Of a stretch of 64,000 nt of DNA, positions 1 through 11,472 are shown piece by piece. Origin of the DNA: Morinoia aosen (lineage: Eukaryota; Arthropoda; Malacostraca; Amphipoda; Talitridae). Every line of letters begins with the position of its first letter. The stretch's first letter is position 1. The position numbers were made by a program, and so were the translations under genes. Location: NCBI GenBank assembly GCA_030386875.1, contig CM059562.1, positions 44,661,757 through 44,725,756 on the forward strand. The letters are read 5' to 3'. The notes beneath the pieces were generated by a model. It saw only the letters and a list, made by a program, of their open reading frames with translations, did not search any database and had not been told where the DNA came from.

Positions 1-1654
1 ACTTCTTCGGCATGCAACATGGCTAAGAAATAGGACGCCTTCCATCTAATTAGCTGGCAAAATACCGGCGCTGTGAGGTAACTCTGCTGTTAATTCAATG
101 ACTATAACAAGAATGAACCTATTAATTATTTCTACGATGAAAGATATTAGCTGTGGAATTTAACAATACAACAAACATACCTGTCAATATTCTGTTGAAG
201 CTAGTGCAATCAGAATAGGACAGTGACTTTCGTCGACTGGCTGTTGCTGACACCGATCGAGTTTTTATTAGCAAAATGCAACTCAGAATCATTTGTCAAA
301 ACGAAGAGGACAAGAGATATTATGGCTTCGTCTCTTGACGCCGTCTTTCGTGAAGGATACCTAATGACATTCAAATATGCGACACTAACCACAACAGCAG
401 TGCAGTTTTGTGAACACTAAATTCTGACCCGTTTCATTACAGTTCGTTGAAGTGGTAACCAGTAGGGTGCTTGCATATTGGCTTTCAATTTTCTAATTTT
501 CGTAGATTAGGCGGTCACTTCCTTCACTGAGCTCTGATTACCCTAGATTTGCCCATATTTTTCACTACCCTAAACATTACCCCAGGGTACCCCTTATTAC
601 CCTAAACTGGGGTAATTACCCTGCTCGTGGAAACACTGCTCTGCCCGCCGACTTTGACGCTTCTGCTGCCTGCTAGCGCTGTGCCAAAGTGAACGATCGC
701 TGCCCTTTAGCTGCGCGCACTTGCCCGCGCCCGATGGTTGTGAGCTTCCATTGCGAGTGTCAATGTGAACCCAGCATAATGAAACATCGGACACTTGTAA
801 AATCCAATCCAAAACTTATGAATTTAAAAATAAATCGGCCTCAGCTCTCAGGAGGGAATAGGAGCATGAGCAAGGGAACCGTAAAAAATTCGTCATTCCA
901 GGTACAAGACGGAATGAAAAGGACAGATACATTCAATTGATGTGCTAAACTCCGAACTTTAGCATAGAACGTAATAGATGTTGAATGATCGATCAGTTTT
1001 ACAATCGCTATCAGCATTTGATAAATGTAAATGAAGGTCATACTTAAACATAAAAAATGAATAATAAATTTCCGGTCAATTCCATTGATGGTGTTATATG
1101 CACACCATGTGACCGTTTGAAATGTTCAGTTGAAGAACGATGCATCCTGAAAGACTTTCTGAATCTTTTCACAGAACCAAGATGAAAAGAACATCTTGCT
1201 TTCACAAAAGTTATCGAAAAACCTCATGAATATATGGAAAAAATTTCAAAAAAGCATCCAACGAGTACTTGGTTCGTAGAAAATATCTTCGAATATTCAT
1301 GAAAAATATTTTTTGTGCCAGTTCTTCAATTCTGTTTATCAACTGGCTTAAAAAATACAGAGAATTAAGAATTAAGTAACATAAAAAGGATTGGACGTGA
1401 AATTTGTGTGGACAGATTATCATTAGTTAAGCAGCGAAGATATTAAGTGTGAAGTAAAATAAAATGAACGATCCTTCAACATCTGTCACTAAGTACAAGG
1501 AATTATGGTGTAAGCAAATTCATCCTTGCGTTTTATCAATACATGACCATCGTAAATATAAAATTGATCATGCATGATATATACCAGGACATATTCCTAA
1601 TTTATGTGAAAAAATGAGGAGACTCACATGGGATCCGACAAAAATTGAAAATTT
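1..1654. other. AT-rich non-coding stretch, no gene seen
   Basis: No open frame here resembles a known protein, and none has convincing splice signals. A cluster of TTACCCTA-type words lies at about 535-620. Similar words occur near 26190-26240, so this may be the remnant of a shared repeat. The rest is unremarkable AT-rich DNA. Confidence 0.5.
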
Positions 1655-1658
1655 TTAA

Positions 1659-2518
1659 AGGGGAGATAGCGTAAAAGTTCGAAAAATGGCTGAATTTTCA
1701 ATTTTATTCTCAAAAGCAAGACGAACATGTTTGAAAGCTTCTGTGAAAAAATTAGCTTCGTACGTGTACTCGTTCACCCGCTACGGTGGTTTGAAGGATG
1801 GGGGGGGAGGGGGAGGAGGGAGGGGGGGGGGGTGTTGTGTGAAGTGGTATTTTACCATGTTACACCTCCCTCTTGGCACTTTCTTCACGGCGCGACGTTG
1901 CTGTGTCATCTTCTACGTCTCTTTATTACTGTATAATGATTTCAAGGGTCCTAGCTGACTCAACCAATAATAATAAAGAAAAATTGAGATTGTTATGTTT
2001 CTTGGTTTACTTTTTTGGGGGGATCGGAATGTGGGGTTTCAAAATGCATCTCCTCCTACAGTTTTTGAGCTACAGTGATGATTTTGGTATCATTGCATGC
2101 AGAACGACGTGGGCTTTTCAAGAACTAACATGGCGATTCGAAATTCATCTTCGATCGAAAGTTGTGACGTCATAAAGTAAGAAATTTTTCGAAAGAAGAC
2201 ATGCCTTGGAATTTAGTATGTTTTTTTCAACTCCAAACTAAAGTTTGGAGAATGTCATGTTAGTTTTTGGAATCTAAAAGTTTTTCCGCATCCAATCACA
2301 TTAAAATCATCAAATTTACTTGAAAACTGTCGGAATTAATGCATTTTGGAAAAATACCCAAAAATCTAGTTTTCTATGAATATCTCGTTTTCTATGGGGA
2401 AAATCGTATTATTTTATGGCCGACAAATGATTCCCAATTGCATTTTCTATCAGTATACCAAATTTCATTGATCTAGGTTCAATATTAAAGAAAAACTTCC
2501 TAAAGGCGCTATCTCCTC
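1659..2518. mobile_element. Non-autonomous DNA element flanked by TTAA (0.86 kb)
   Basis: The left end reads AGGGGAGATAGCG, immediately after TTAA (1655-1658). The right end, read on the minus strand, is GAGGAGATAGCG, directly followed on the plus strand by TTAA (2519-2522). Short terminal inverted repeats abutting TTAA at both ends are the pattern of piggyBac- or Kolobok-type insertions. The interior has no transposase. It includes an almost pure G/A tract at 1798-1836. The TIRs are short (about 12-13 bp, with a mismatch), so the family is inferred. Confidence 0.55.
1798..1836 (+). repeat. Poly-G/purine low-complexity tract
   Basis: About 38 bases of G runs broken by single A or GA. The tract could form a G-quadruplex. 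It sits inside the TTAA-flanked element and is the only strongly G-rich run in the window. Confidence 0.9.
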
Positions 2519-2522
2519 TTAA

Positions 2523-2960
2523 TGAAATCATAATCTTAGACAACTTTTTCCTCCGGGAATTGGTATCGTAGTAAATCAAACGAAAAAATGAATAATTTAA
2601 TTTTTTACTTTAAATGAAATCAAATCATCTTATTAGTACTTACATGATATTCGTAAACAGCTCTTAGATGATGCGTGCCGGTGTCTTGTCTTACAACTTT
2701 TTTGAGAATACTTGGTAGAAGCCTTCGTTTTCTCTGAAGTGGGCAACAATCCTGAAAAATCCATGATTAAGTAATTCATTCCAATTAAAGCCATTTTAAA
2801 ACCTCGAAAAGAACATTCGAGTTCCTGAAAGACAAAATTTTCATAAAATCATGCATTTTAATCGAGAAGAAATGTTAAAAAGTAAATAATAAACGGAGTT
2901 GGCTATATAGAAAGAACTCAATGTTTCACACAAAATTAAGGTGAATGATATATGACTCGT
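2523..2960. other. Non-coding stretch, nothing recognised
   Basis: AT-rich DNA between the TTAA element and the first dispersed retroposon copy. I see no coding, repeat or RNA signal. Confidence 0.5.
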
Positions 2961-2964
2961 CTAA

Positions 2965-3345
2965 GCAAATTAGACCTTAGTTTAAGCCTTCCTATCCGCA
3001 CAGAAGGCCTTCCAAAGAGAGGAATGTGAAAAGCATTAGTTAGTAGGTAGTTAAGGAATGCGGAATCTATGCACAGAGTGCACGTTAAGAGTATGCTGAG
3101 AAAGAAGTTCATTGAACATGATAAAAATTGAAGAAAGAAGTAGTAGGAGCAGAAAAACACAACAGCAGTGAACAAAAAAAACCACGCTCCATAACAAAAA
3201 CCAATTCTCTTTCAACGAAAAGCAGGCCCTTTATAACATTTAGCTCTGGCATATTCCTCCTGGGAGCGTATTCCATATTCCTTAAACCAAATTCCTCCTG
3301 GGAGGGCTAATTCACATAGGCACAATAATTGTATTCCCTGAGGAT
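2965..3345 (+). repeat. Dispersed retroposon family, copy 1
   Basis: One of eight related copies (others near 12475, 14815, 30305, 33866, 34590, 35212 and 35580). Shared landmarks in order: TTTAAGCCTTCC, GGAATCTATGCA, AGCAGTGAAC, a purine-rich stretch, then CCTGGGAGCG, CTAATTC and a final CCCTGAGG. The CCTCCTGGGAG segment near the right end is duplicated in this copy. The unit does not code. The family is not recognised. Confidence 0.65.
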
Positions 3346-4980
3346 ACTCGTTAAAAAAAAATATTTCACTCAGATTTATAAATGAAATCATACGTCTTCA
3401 GTAGTGGTTGTGAAATCAAATGCGAAATAATAATGTTTCCACACACAAAAGTAACTACGAACGTCGGAAGAATGATTTAATTGCAATTCTAATTTTTTAG
3501 GTATACTGTACAAATTATACGAGTAAAAATAGGCTTAAATGGCAAATGACCCTTTAGCCTATTCGTCACAATCGATAGCACAAAACGACCGATAAAATTC
3601 AAGAAATGAACGTTCGAACTTGAATGAAAAATCAGCGTCTTTTTCCTACCGACAAGTAACGCGCGTGAAAAATTGCAGATGTTTTTGTTTTTGCGAAAAA
3701 TTACGGGTGTTTCTGTGGGAGTTCTCATCTGCATTAAAAACACTTATTTAAGAATTCTGCGTAAACTGCCAAGAGAAAGTATGAAAATTTTGCACACATA
3801 TGTTATGCTTATTTCAATCCTTTAAGACTCTCTATTCACAAAATATACAATCTCGCTCCCAAGCAAAAAGAAAAGAGCTTTAATCACTAACCGTAGGAAA
3901 CGAGGAATCTATACACAAGATGTGTTCCCATATCGAAAATCTCGGCGACGGCTGGATCAGTCCAATAGCACTGGGTAGACAAATCTAATTATTATGCACA
4001 CATTTATGCATTGCTCATTCTCCATTAAACATCGATGATTATTTAATCGTAATAATTGCTAAAAATGGTGATTAACTAACCCATCAAAATTACATAACAC
4101 AACATCAAATACTGAGGTTGTACATATACAAACTTATCTTAATCGATAAACGCAATCTACCTGAACAGCTGAGAAAAAATTATATGTTGTGTGACTTTTT
4201 GTCTTTCAGTATTGGATGAACATTATGCCCACTTCAGCAATGAATCAGCTAAAACGTAGACATTACGGTTACAAAATCTCCCAAGCAAAAACAGCATCGG
4301 AGAGGCGGATATCTTTCTCCGTTTTATAGCTAACACTGTGGATACAGGAGCGCTTTGATAGAGTCGTTAACAGCCCCTGTAGCAAATGAAGCTCCGGGGG
4401 ATGGTACTGAATATTCACTTTATCCTCTCAAGTGCCGGAATATCTAGTTTCCGAAATCGAATATTCTGGGATATTCGAGGATATTAAGCTTCAATGCACC
4501 CGTTTTGGTATATCCGGGAACATTCGATTCCGAATTTGGGATATTACCGATATTTATGAATATTCAATAATGAATATGCCTTGAATATTCATTAATGAAT
4601 ATTCTATGAATATTCCAGAAAGTTCTAAACATCCTCATTTAATCGATTCACAGCGCGTGAAATAAAAGAATAAATGTATTGAGCAAAATCAAATTATCAT
4701 TAGATGAGTATTCAACTATCCATTGCTGTCGAATGTGCTACGTTTGCACAAATTTGATGCAAATACTCGAAAGCGCCGAATTTCGGTACATTTTAGTGAT
4801 TTTCACAGTTTATTCAAGAAGTTAAATAATAAGTTTATCCAAGAAGTTTCACTGAAGAAGTTCAAAAAGAGCTCAACCTTATTTTGTGCATTTACAAAAC
4901 ATTTCATATCAATGATCGAGAGGTAAATGAAACGAAATAAGAAATCCCTGAATGTGCGTTACGCAACGCGTTCGAAACCA
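3346..4980. other. AT-rich non-coding stretch with GAATATTC-rich patch
   Basis: No gene seen. At 4430-4620 many GAATATTC/GATATTC palindromic words recur. A similar patch lies at 16310-16660, so both may be decayed copies of one repeat. The rest shows nothing. Confidence 0.5.
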
Positions 4981-5544
4981 GAAAAAAACGAAGGTTAGAA
5001 CTTATGTCGTTGCCAGTGTCACGCTGCACTTCTCAAAGGTTCATTTGTATATTAGATATAAATAGAGAGAGTAGAAAGCTTGAATGCAATATTAGTTTTG
5101 TTATTTGCAAATATTGCTTATTCATGATGTTTTGTTGACTGAGATTGGCGAGCATTTGAGTAAAGAGTACGTTTTTTTCTGTACTGGTTTGGTCGTAGTT
5201 TTGAATCGATCATACGACGGTTTGACGTTACTACCCGCCTCAGTTAATTAGATGCCATCGTCAGGCGTGTGTGTCCTTACGGCGCGTTCCTGTGTGCTAT
5301 CAATTCGGGATGAACTTTATTGAACTAGGGTAAATTAACGTGAAAGTGATATATTGAGTGTATAATTTTAATTAGGCTGTAGTAATTTATAGCTTGTCTA
5401 CACCAGGGTAAAGCACTTAGCCTATATGGGACCTCCCTAGCTGGGGCTGTTGCATGAAACGTGCATTTATATGATTTAGCAAATGCCTGACTTAGCAATG
5501 ACTTAGATGACTTAGCATCTGCATGCAATTATGGTAATTGCTGT
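4981..5544. other. Non-coding DNA upstream of the truncated Gypsy element
   Basis: I looked here for a 5' LTR matching the 3' LTR at 9180-9582 and found none. The sequence resembles neither that LTR nor a primer-binding leader, so the element is probably 5'-truncated at about 5545. Confidence 0.5.
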
Positions 5545-6137
5545 CGAGATCGTTTATTGAGAGATGCCTTCGTGGCTGGGCTACATTCAGCGCAAATTCG
5601 CAGCGCGGTTCTACAGAAGTGCGATAGCAAGTCCTTCAACGAATGCGTTGAACACGCAAAACTTATCGAACAATTAAGCTCCGACGCTCAAGATATTATA
5701 CGTGAGGATTCATCTTCATCGTTTTTCACTAGAGAAAAACTTCCGCCGAACTACATATGCATTCGCTGCGGAACCAGGCGGAAGCACCTTGCAGGGAATT
5801 GCTATGCTTTGAAATTGAAATGCCAAAAGTGTGGAAAATAGGCCACATTTTTAAAGCTTGCAAATCTACGACTGCAGCACGGCCTCCTCCCGCTAAGCCT
5901 ACACGAAGGGGACCTACACGAGAATTTGACGCAGCTCGCACTTACACAGTGCAGCCGGAAAGAAGCGGTTGCCGTGGCAACGTCGGAAGAGAAGACGTGT
6001 TAATGAAGAGCTCACGGGTGCCTCTACAGAAGAAGAACGAAGCTGTTCTACAAAAACCTAGGAACGAAAGTGGTGACGGTAATCATGTACATGAATATTC
6101 TGATTATTCCTTAAATGATTCTAATTTTTTAGAGTAA
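5545..6137 (+). pseudogene. Gypsy gag, C-terminal part, frameshifted
   Basis: The first open segment (5557-5841) ends in two zinc knuckles. One, at about 5755-5800, has the form C-x2-C-x5-H-x4-C. The second starts as CQKCGK and is cut by a TAG at 5839. Its remaining half (GHIFKAC) continues in another frame, so a single-base shift splits the CCHC knuckle near 5838. The second segment runs to a TAA at about 6137 and is basic and Pro/Arg-rich, as expected for nucleocapsid. The capsid N-terminus is absent. Gag packages element RNA in cytoplasmic particles; this copy cannot do so. Confidence 0.8.
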
Positions 6138-9133
6138 ACACTACTGTAATTCCCGTTACTAAAGAGCCTACTATGATTACATGCAACTCAAATGGTAAAC
6201 CTGTTGAATTCCTGTTGGATAACGGCAGTGCCGTGTCAACTATACGTAAAAGAGATGCACTCAAAGTTGGTGCTGTTATAAATCCTACAGGCAGCAAAAT
6301 TCTCGGGTACAGTGGTGTCTCGGTAAACCTGCTTGGTCAATCTGCAGTAACTGTCGCTTATAAAGATGTCAGTTTTGATCATAAGTTTCTCATTGTGGAA
6401 GACGATAGAGTCAATTTACTTGGCCGAGATATTTGTTCTAAACTCAACGTAAACGTTGTCATTCCCGATGAATACGACTCCATAAATAAAACGGATTGTC
6501 TTAATTTGCCGAGAAGTCTTTTGCTTAAACACGATTCATATTTATCATCTGACTCACAGTCTAACGTCAGAGAAACAGTTCATCTTGATGTGTTGCCTAA
6601 TGCAGTTCCTGTATTCTGTAAAGCACGCCCAGTTCCTGTAAGACTAAGAGACTCTGTCAAAACCGAAATGGAGCGCTTGCAGAGTATGGGCAAAATTTCC
6701 AAAGTGTATGATAGCCAATGGGCATCTCCTACCGTTAATGTTCTAAAGTCTGACGGCAGTGTGAGAATCTGTGGAGATTTTTCAGCCTCCATTAATAATT
6801 TTCTGAATCCAGTTCAATCTGTACTCCCTATTATTGATGATGTCATTTCTCAAGTCGGAGACGCTAAGTTTTACTCAAAAATTGAATTGTCTAACGCGTT
6901 TTTACAAATTCCGTTGGACGAAGAATCAAAGAAAGTTAAGACCATTAACACCTCTGAAGGTCTATTTATGTACAATTACTTACCCTATGGTTTACGTGCA
7001 CGCCTCGGCATTTTTCAAACATTCATGAATAGGACTTTCTGGCATCGATAACATCATTGTGTACCAGGATGACCTCCTCATTTTGACCCTTCATATGATG
7101 CTCATTTGGAAGTTCTTGACAAGGTCCTGTCTGTCCTCAAAAACGCTGGAATTCGCTTAAATCTATCTAAATGTGCCTTTCTAACTGATCGAGTGTCTTA
7201 TCTAGGGTACGTTTTCGATAACAAGGATGTTCACCCTAACTCTGAGAAAGTAGAAGCTATTCTCAATGCTCCTGTTCCAAAAAACCTCAAACAGTTCCAA
7301 GCTTTCATCGGATTGTGTAATTTCTATAGTCGTTTTGTACCCAACTTTTCTAATGTCATGCATCCTCTGTAGTCGCTGCTTAAGAAAAATGTACAGTTCC
7401 GGTGGACTCCAGAACAGGATAAAAGTGTCCAGGAAATCAAAGACATCTTTCGTTCGCATAAACCTCTAAAGTTGTTTGATCCCAACCATGAAACTCTTCT
7501 TGAAACTGATAGTTCGGGTTATGGAGTTGCTGCCATGCTCATTCAGCGCGTTAGTCCTTCTCATGATTGGTGTCCGGTTCAATTTGCTTCGAGATCTCTA
7601 AATAATACAGAACAAAACTACTCTAACATTGAAAGAGAGAGCCTTAGTGTTGTTTTTGGCGTGGAGAAATTCAAAAAATTTCTACTTGGTGCTAAGTTCA
7701 TTATCCATAATGATCAAAAACCTCTTTGTAAACTTTTTGCACATAACAAGGGTGTACCTCTCAACTGTTCCGCTCGAATTCAAAGATGGGCTCTCAGACT
7801 TTCCCAGTTTGACTATGTTTTCAACTATTCGAAAGGTAAATGTAACGTAAATAGCGACTGTCTCAGTAGGCTGCCACTACCCACGACTGTGAAAGAGCTA
7901 GAACCGTACGAAATGATTTTTGCTGTGAACTCTCTTGATAAAACTCCTGTCACGTGTGAAAATATAAAAACTCATACTGATATGAATAGCGAACTATGCC
8001 AACTTAAACAATACATAAAGTTTGGCATGCCTCCTAAACCTAATCCTAATTTGTCAAAATTTAAGAACCTGCCACCTCAGATGACCATCATGAAAGGTTG
8101 TATACTTCATAAAGAACGGGTTTTTATTCCCAAGTCATTGCGTAGTTTAGTCCTTAAAACATTTCACGATGGACATCCTGGAATTTGTGGTATGAAATCG
8201 TTGGCCAGATCTGTTATTTGGTTTCCCGGAATGGACAAAACTATTGAAGACATCGTAAAATGTTGTCCCCAATGTCAATTAAATAGAGCAAAACCTAAGT
8301 CTAGAAATGTAGAATGGCCCACTCCTTCTCGTCCTTTTGAACGCATTCATGTCGATCACTTTTTCTACGAGAATAAAATTGTTTTCATTGCTGTAGATGC
8401 ATTATCTAAATATATTGAATGCGAAGTGGTACCATCCACGAGTGTGTCAGATACTGCCGATGCGTTGAGAATGATTTTCAGCAGAAACGGGTTGTGTGAT
8501 GTGCTCGTAAGTGACAATGCTGCTAACTTTTCACCTCAAGACTTTAAAGATTTTCTTATTTCCAACGGCATTGAGCACCTCACACCTCCACCCTACTCTC
8601 CAGCAAGCAATGGTCAAGCTGAGAGGGGGGTAAAAGTCATAAAAGACTTGTTGGAAAAACTCTCTTTTTCCGAATCGTTCAAATCCCGTCTGGCAAAAGC
8701 ATTATTTCAATCGCATTGTATTCCGCATAGGGTTACAAAAATTGCTCCCTCTGTTGCGCTGAACAATCGTAAATTTGTTTCTTCCAAAGATAGAGTTCAT
8801 CCTAAATTTTCTGTGTCCAGGTCTAAGCCTATGTATGTAACTCAATTTGATGTCGGTGATCATGTTCTTGCTCTGAATTTAAGAAATGGTCCCAAGTGAT
8901 TGAAGGGCATTATTGTTAGTAAAGTTGCTGTTAATATCTTTCATGTTCAAATACTAGCATTAAATGTAATCTGGAAGAGGCATTCAAATCAGCTGTTGCA
9001 CAGTAGTTTGGAATCTACCGGGAGTGGGGCAGCAGAGACTCCTGCTTTTCAGCCTGTTAGCAGCTCACCTGTGCAAAATGAACCTCGTAGATCAGGTAGA
9101 TTAACTAAACCTGTTATGCGAATACGTTGCTGA
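6138..9133 (+). pseudogene. Gypsy pol: protease, RT, RNase H, integrase, broken
   Basis: The protease region (about 6200-6450) has LLDNGS, with Asn where the family normally has Thr or Ser, and LLGRD near its end. RT motifs include ICGDF (about 6770) and a YQDD catalytic box near 7063. The box lies in a short stretch in a different frame, bracketed by two compensating indels between about 7030 and 7110. A TAG interrupts at 7370. RNase H residues are in ETDSS (about 7503), ERES (about 7633) and NDQKPL (about 7710). Integrase has an HHCC finger (about 8165-8280) and a DDE core with SDNAANF and SNGQAER. A TGA at 8897 cuts the tail. At least four lesions are visible. Confidence 0.87.
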
Positions 9134-9163
9134 ATTCTTCCTTCCTTGTGTCATATATTCATC

Positions 9164-9179
9164 TAAAAGGGAGGGAAAT
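9164..9179 (+). promoter_or_regulatory. Polypurine tract of the truncated Gypsy element
   Basis: AAAAGGGAGGGAAAT lies directly before the TGTTATATAT start of the LTR. This is the expected place for the plus-strand DNA primer. Confidence 0.75.
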
Positions 9180-9582
9180 TGTTATATATTAAAATATGCA
9201 TCGTTATAGTATGACACTGGTTTGTAAGTGAGAGTTCCGGAGGCCTAGGTTTACGAGTCCCGGAAGATCATTGTTGTGGGCCTCGCATGGCAAACTCACA
9301 GGATGTCCTTATCGTGCTTGGTTTGGGATATAGCGGTCACCGGCGGAAGTGTCATAAGCGCAGCCGATGGATGCCGCCGTGTGGTGCACTTACCGGAAGG
9401 GCTTTGTTTAACTTCCGGGGGCGCTCTAGTCTTGAGGCATGTGTGTTCCTTTTTGAGTCAGTACAATACTAGAAGTCCTGCTGTGAGTTTCATTCGCTCC
9501 TGCCTGGTATGCGGCTAGGCGAATTGAAGTTAAAGCTTCCTGCTATACGAACCTAATATCGCCAGAAAATATCGGTACTACA
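9180..9582 (+). repeat. 3' LTR of the truncated Gypsy element
   Basis: Begins TGTTATATAT after the polypurine tract and ends TACTACA, so it shows the TG...CA termini of LTRs. Length is about 403 bp. The right end is a best guess because there is no 5' partner to compare with. Confidence 0.65.
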
Positions 9583-10822
9583 TTCCTAAACTTCCGATTA
9601 AATCAATGACTGACTGATTTTGATCGTACTGAAGAAGTTTTACTGGTGGATTCCGAGAGGAAAATATTCATGAACATCCTTTAAACTTTGGAGTAACCCA
9701 CCTGAGCAGCTTGATGAATAATATAATGAACCGAGTACTCACCAGAGACGTGGCTTTACAGCTCAGCTTGCATGGCCGTAGTAGAAAGAAACGGCCGTTC
9801 TGTACTACACAAATCTGCGTGTGCATCCTTGGTAGGTGAACCGACGATGTAGAAGTAACTAAGAACTCAGTAGGGTATGTTAATGAATTATTATAGCAAT
9901 TTTATTTGAGAAAGAACGCAGCTATTAAATGTTATCTGAGAATATTCGTAGTTCTCTGGAATTTGCATGAAATGGTTCAAGGGGTAGCGCTTTCATTTCA
10001 CAACCTTCAAACTAATACATTTGATGTATTTTGGATGCAGCTAAATAAAATAACATTTTCTATTTCTGCAACGATGGGTCAATTGGGCAAATTAATTTAC
10101 GCTGATAGCGAACGAATATTTTTAGAATTTTCTTGAAATATATCGTACTCAAAATCATGAATAGAATTACTGATATTTTGGTCTCACTTTGCATCGCAGG
10201 TACTTAAACATTTCATCAGCGGTACTGTATATATTTAGACCTCTACATTATTTGCACTGAATTGTAGTTCATATTATAGTCATACGTTTGACATCTAACT
10301 ATATTCTACCCAAGTTAAATGATTTGCAATGATTCAACAGTTATGGCATAGTCAACAGCAAATACATTCCGCGTATACTTGCAGACCGAAGAATTCTAGT
10401 GTTATAGTGCGGTATAAATGTGCGAAGGTTGAACTAGATAATTTATACCGCACTTAATAAGTTGAACTAGAGGCAATGCCATTTCAATTCATACAGCTCA
10501 CCCGTGACTGAATTGTGGACGTGACGCTCTGTTCGTCACGTGTGACGGTAACAAAAGTGGTAACAATAGCTTTGTCTCATTGTTACCATATTTGGCACTA
10601 TTGAGCACTATATTTTTAGCTGCATTTTCAATATGATTGAGTAGCAATGTATGTTTGATGCAGTTATGTGTTTATTTGATTCAACTAAATCGTTTATTTA
10701 AACTATTTATTTAGTTACTGAAGCGTAAGATTTCAGGCTTGATTGAATGAATGTAGTCAAAACGGCCAGCAAATTGATGCAATATTATAGTATAATTTGC
10801 TAAATTCTCTATTTACCACAAT
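9583..10822. other. Non-coding DNA with one small perfect hairpin
   Basis: No gene. At 10406-10419 and 10441-10454 a perfect 14-bp inverted repeat (AGTGCGGTATAAAT) surrounds a 21-bp loop. GTTGAACTAGA recurs once inside the loop and once just after it. Nothing else is supported. Confidence 0.5.
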
Positions 10823-11085
10823 AATTGAAGGCCAAAAACAGCAATAGGCCAAGCGCAGTTTACGTAACCTAACAACTCTAGTTGTAAATTTACTAATATA
10901 TTATGGAGATTCACAGTTAAAATCTATTCTAACGTCTGAATAAGAAAAGCACAACCTTGCCTCCATATTGAGGATAGTCATACCTTGCTCATATAAAATT
11001 TCCAAGAGATATGATCACCCTTGCAACTGCGGTTATTAGGTTAGGTAAACCGTGCTTGGCCTACTTTTATTTCTTGGCCTTCAAT
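10823..11085. repeat. Foldback (palindromic) element, 263 bp
   Basis: The left arm starts ATTGAAGGCCAA. The right arm read backwards starts the same way. Both continue through TAGGCCAAGC and GTTTAC-TAACCTAA, giving imperfect arms of about 65 bp. The unit does not code. A MITE or foldback element is the likely explanation. Confidence 0.7.
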
Positions 11086-11472
11086 GATATTGCATTGCCA
11101 TTGAAGTAGATACCACTTGGAAATTAGCAACACTGACTTAAAAATCGAGTGGCTTTTGTTGAACAAATATTAGTATACATGACTGTTTTGATTGATTGAA
11201 CTCAAGAAATAGTCTATTTAACAGTATATGAATATGCCTAAACCGGCTTAGTGAATATGACAAATTTGTTTCCAGTGTGAAGTTGTGTGTGCACCTGTCC
11301 GTCACGCCCGGACAGACATATTTCTGGGGGCTAAGTAGGGTAAAATTTAGTATCTAGGAATTTATCTTAATGGGACGAAGCTATATGTATTGCTTCCACA
11401 TTTAACCCAATTGCGTCAGTCCCCGAGCAGACATGGGTGGGCTGTATCGATGAGCTGGAGACAGTGCTTATA
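11086..11472. other. Non-coding stretch, nothing recognised
   Basis: No coding or repeat structure could be supported here, up to the TTATA that flanks the next element. Confidence 0.5.

Larger units (their letters stand above)
5545..9582 (+). mobile_element. 5'-truncated Gypsy (Mag/K02A2.6-like) LTR retrotransposon
   Basis: Order along the plus strand: C-terminal half of gag with two CCHC knuckles, protease, reverse transcriptase, RNase H, integrase, a chromodomain-less tail, a polypurine tract and one LTR. This domain order (integrase last) is that of Ty3/Gypsy. Several frameshifts and in-frame stops make it inactive. The 5' LTR, leader and N-terminal gag are missing. The integrase core resembles Mag/K02A2.6-type elements, but the clade is inferred from motif feel alone. 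Confidence 0.88.

Noticed and set aside
4981-5330. 5' LTR of the truncated Gypsy element
   Set aside because: No similarity to the 3' LTR at 9180-9582, and no primer-binding site before gag.
5557-6137. Gag ORF as an intact host CCHC zinc-finger gene
   Set aside because: It is followed in order by protease, RT, RNase H and integrase and has a frameshift inside the second knuckle.
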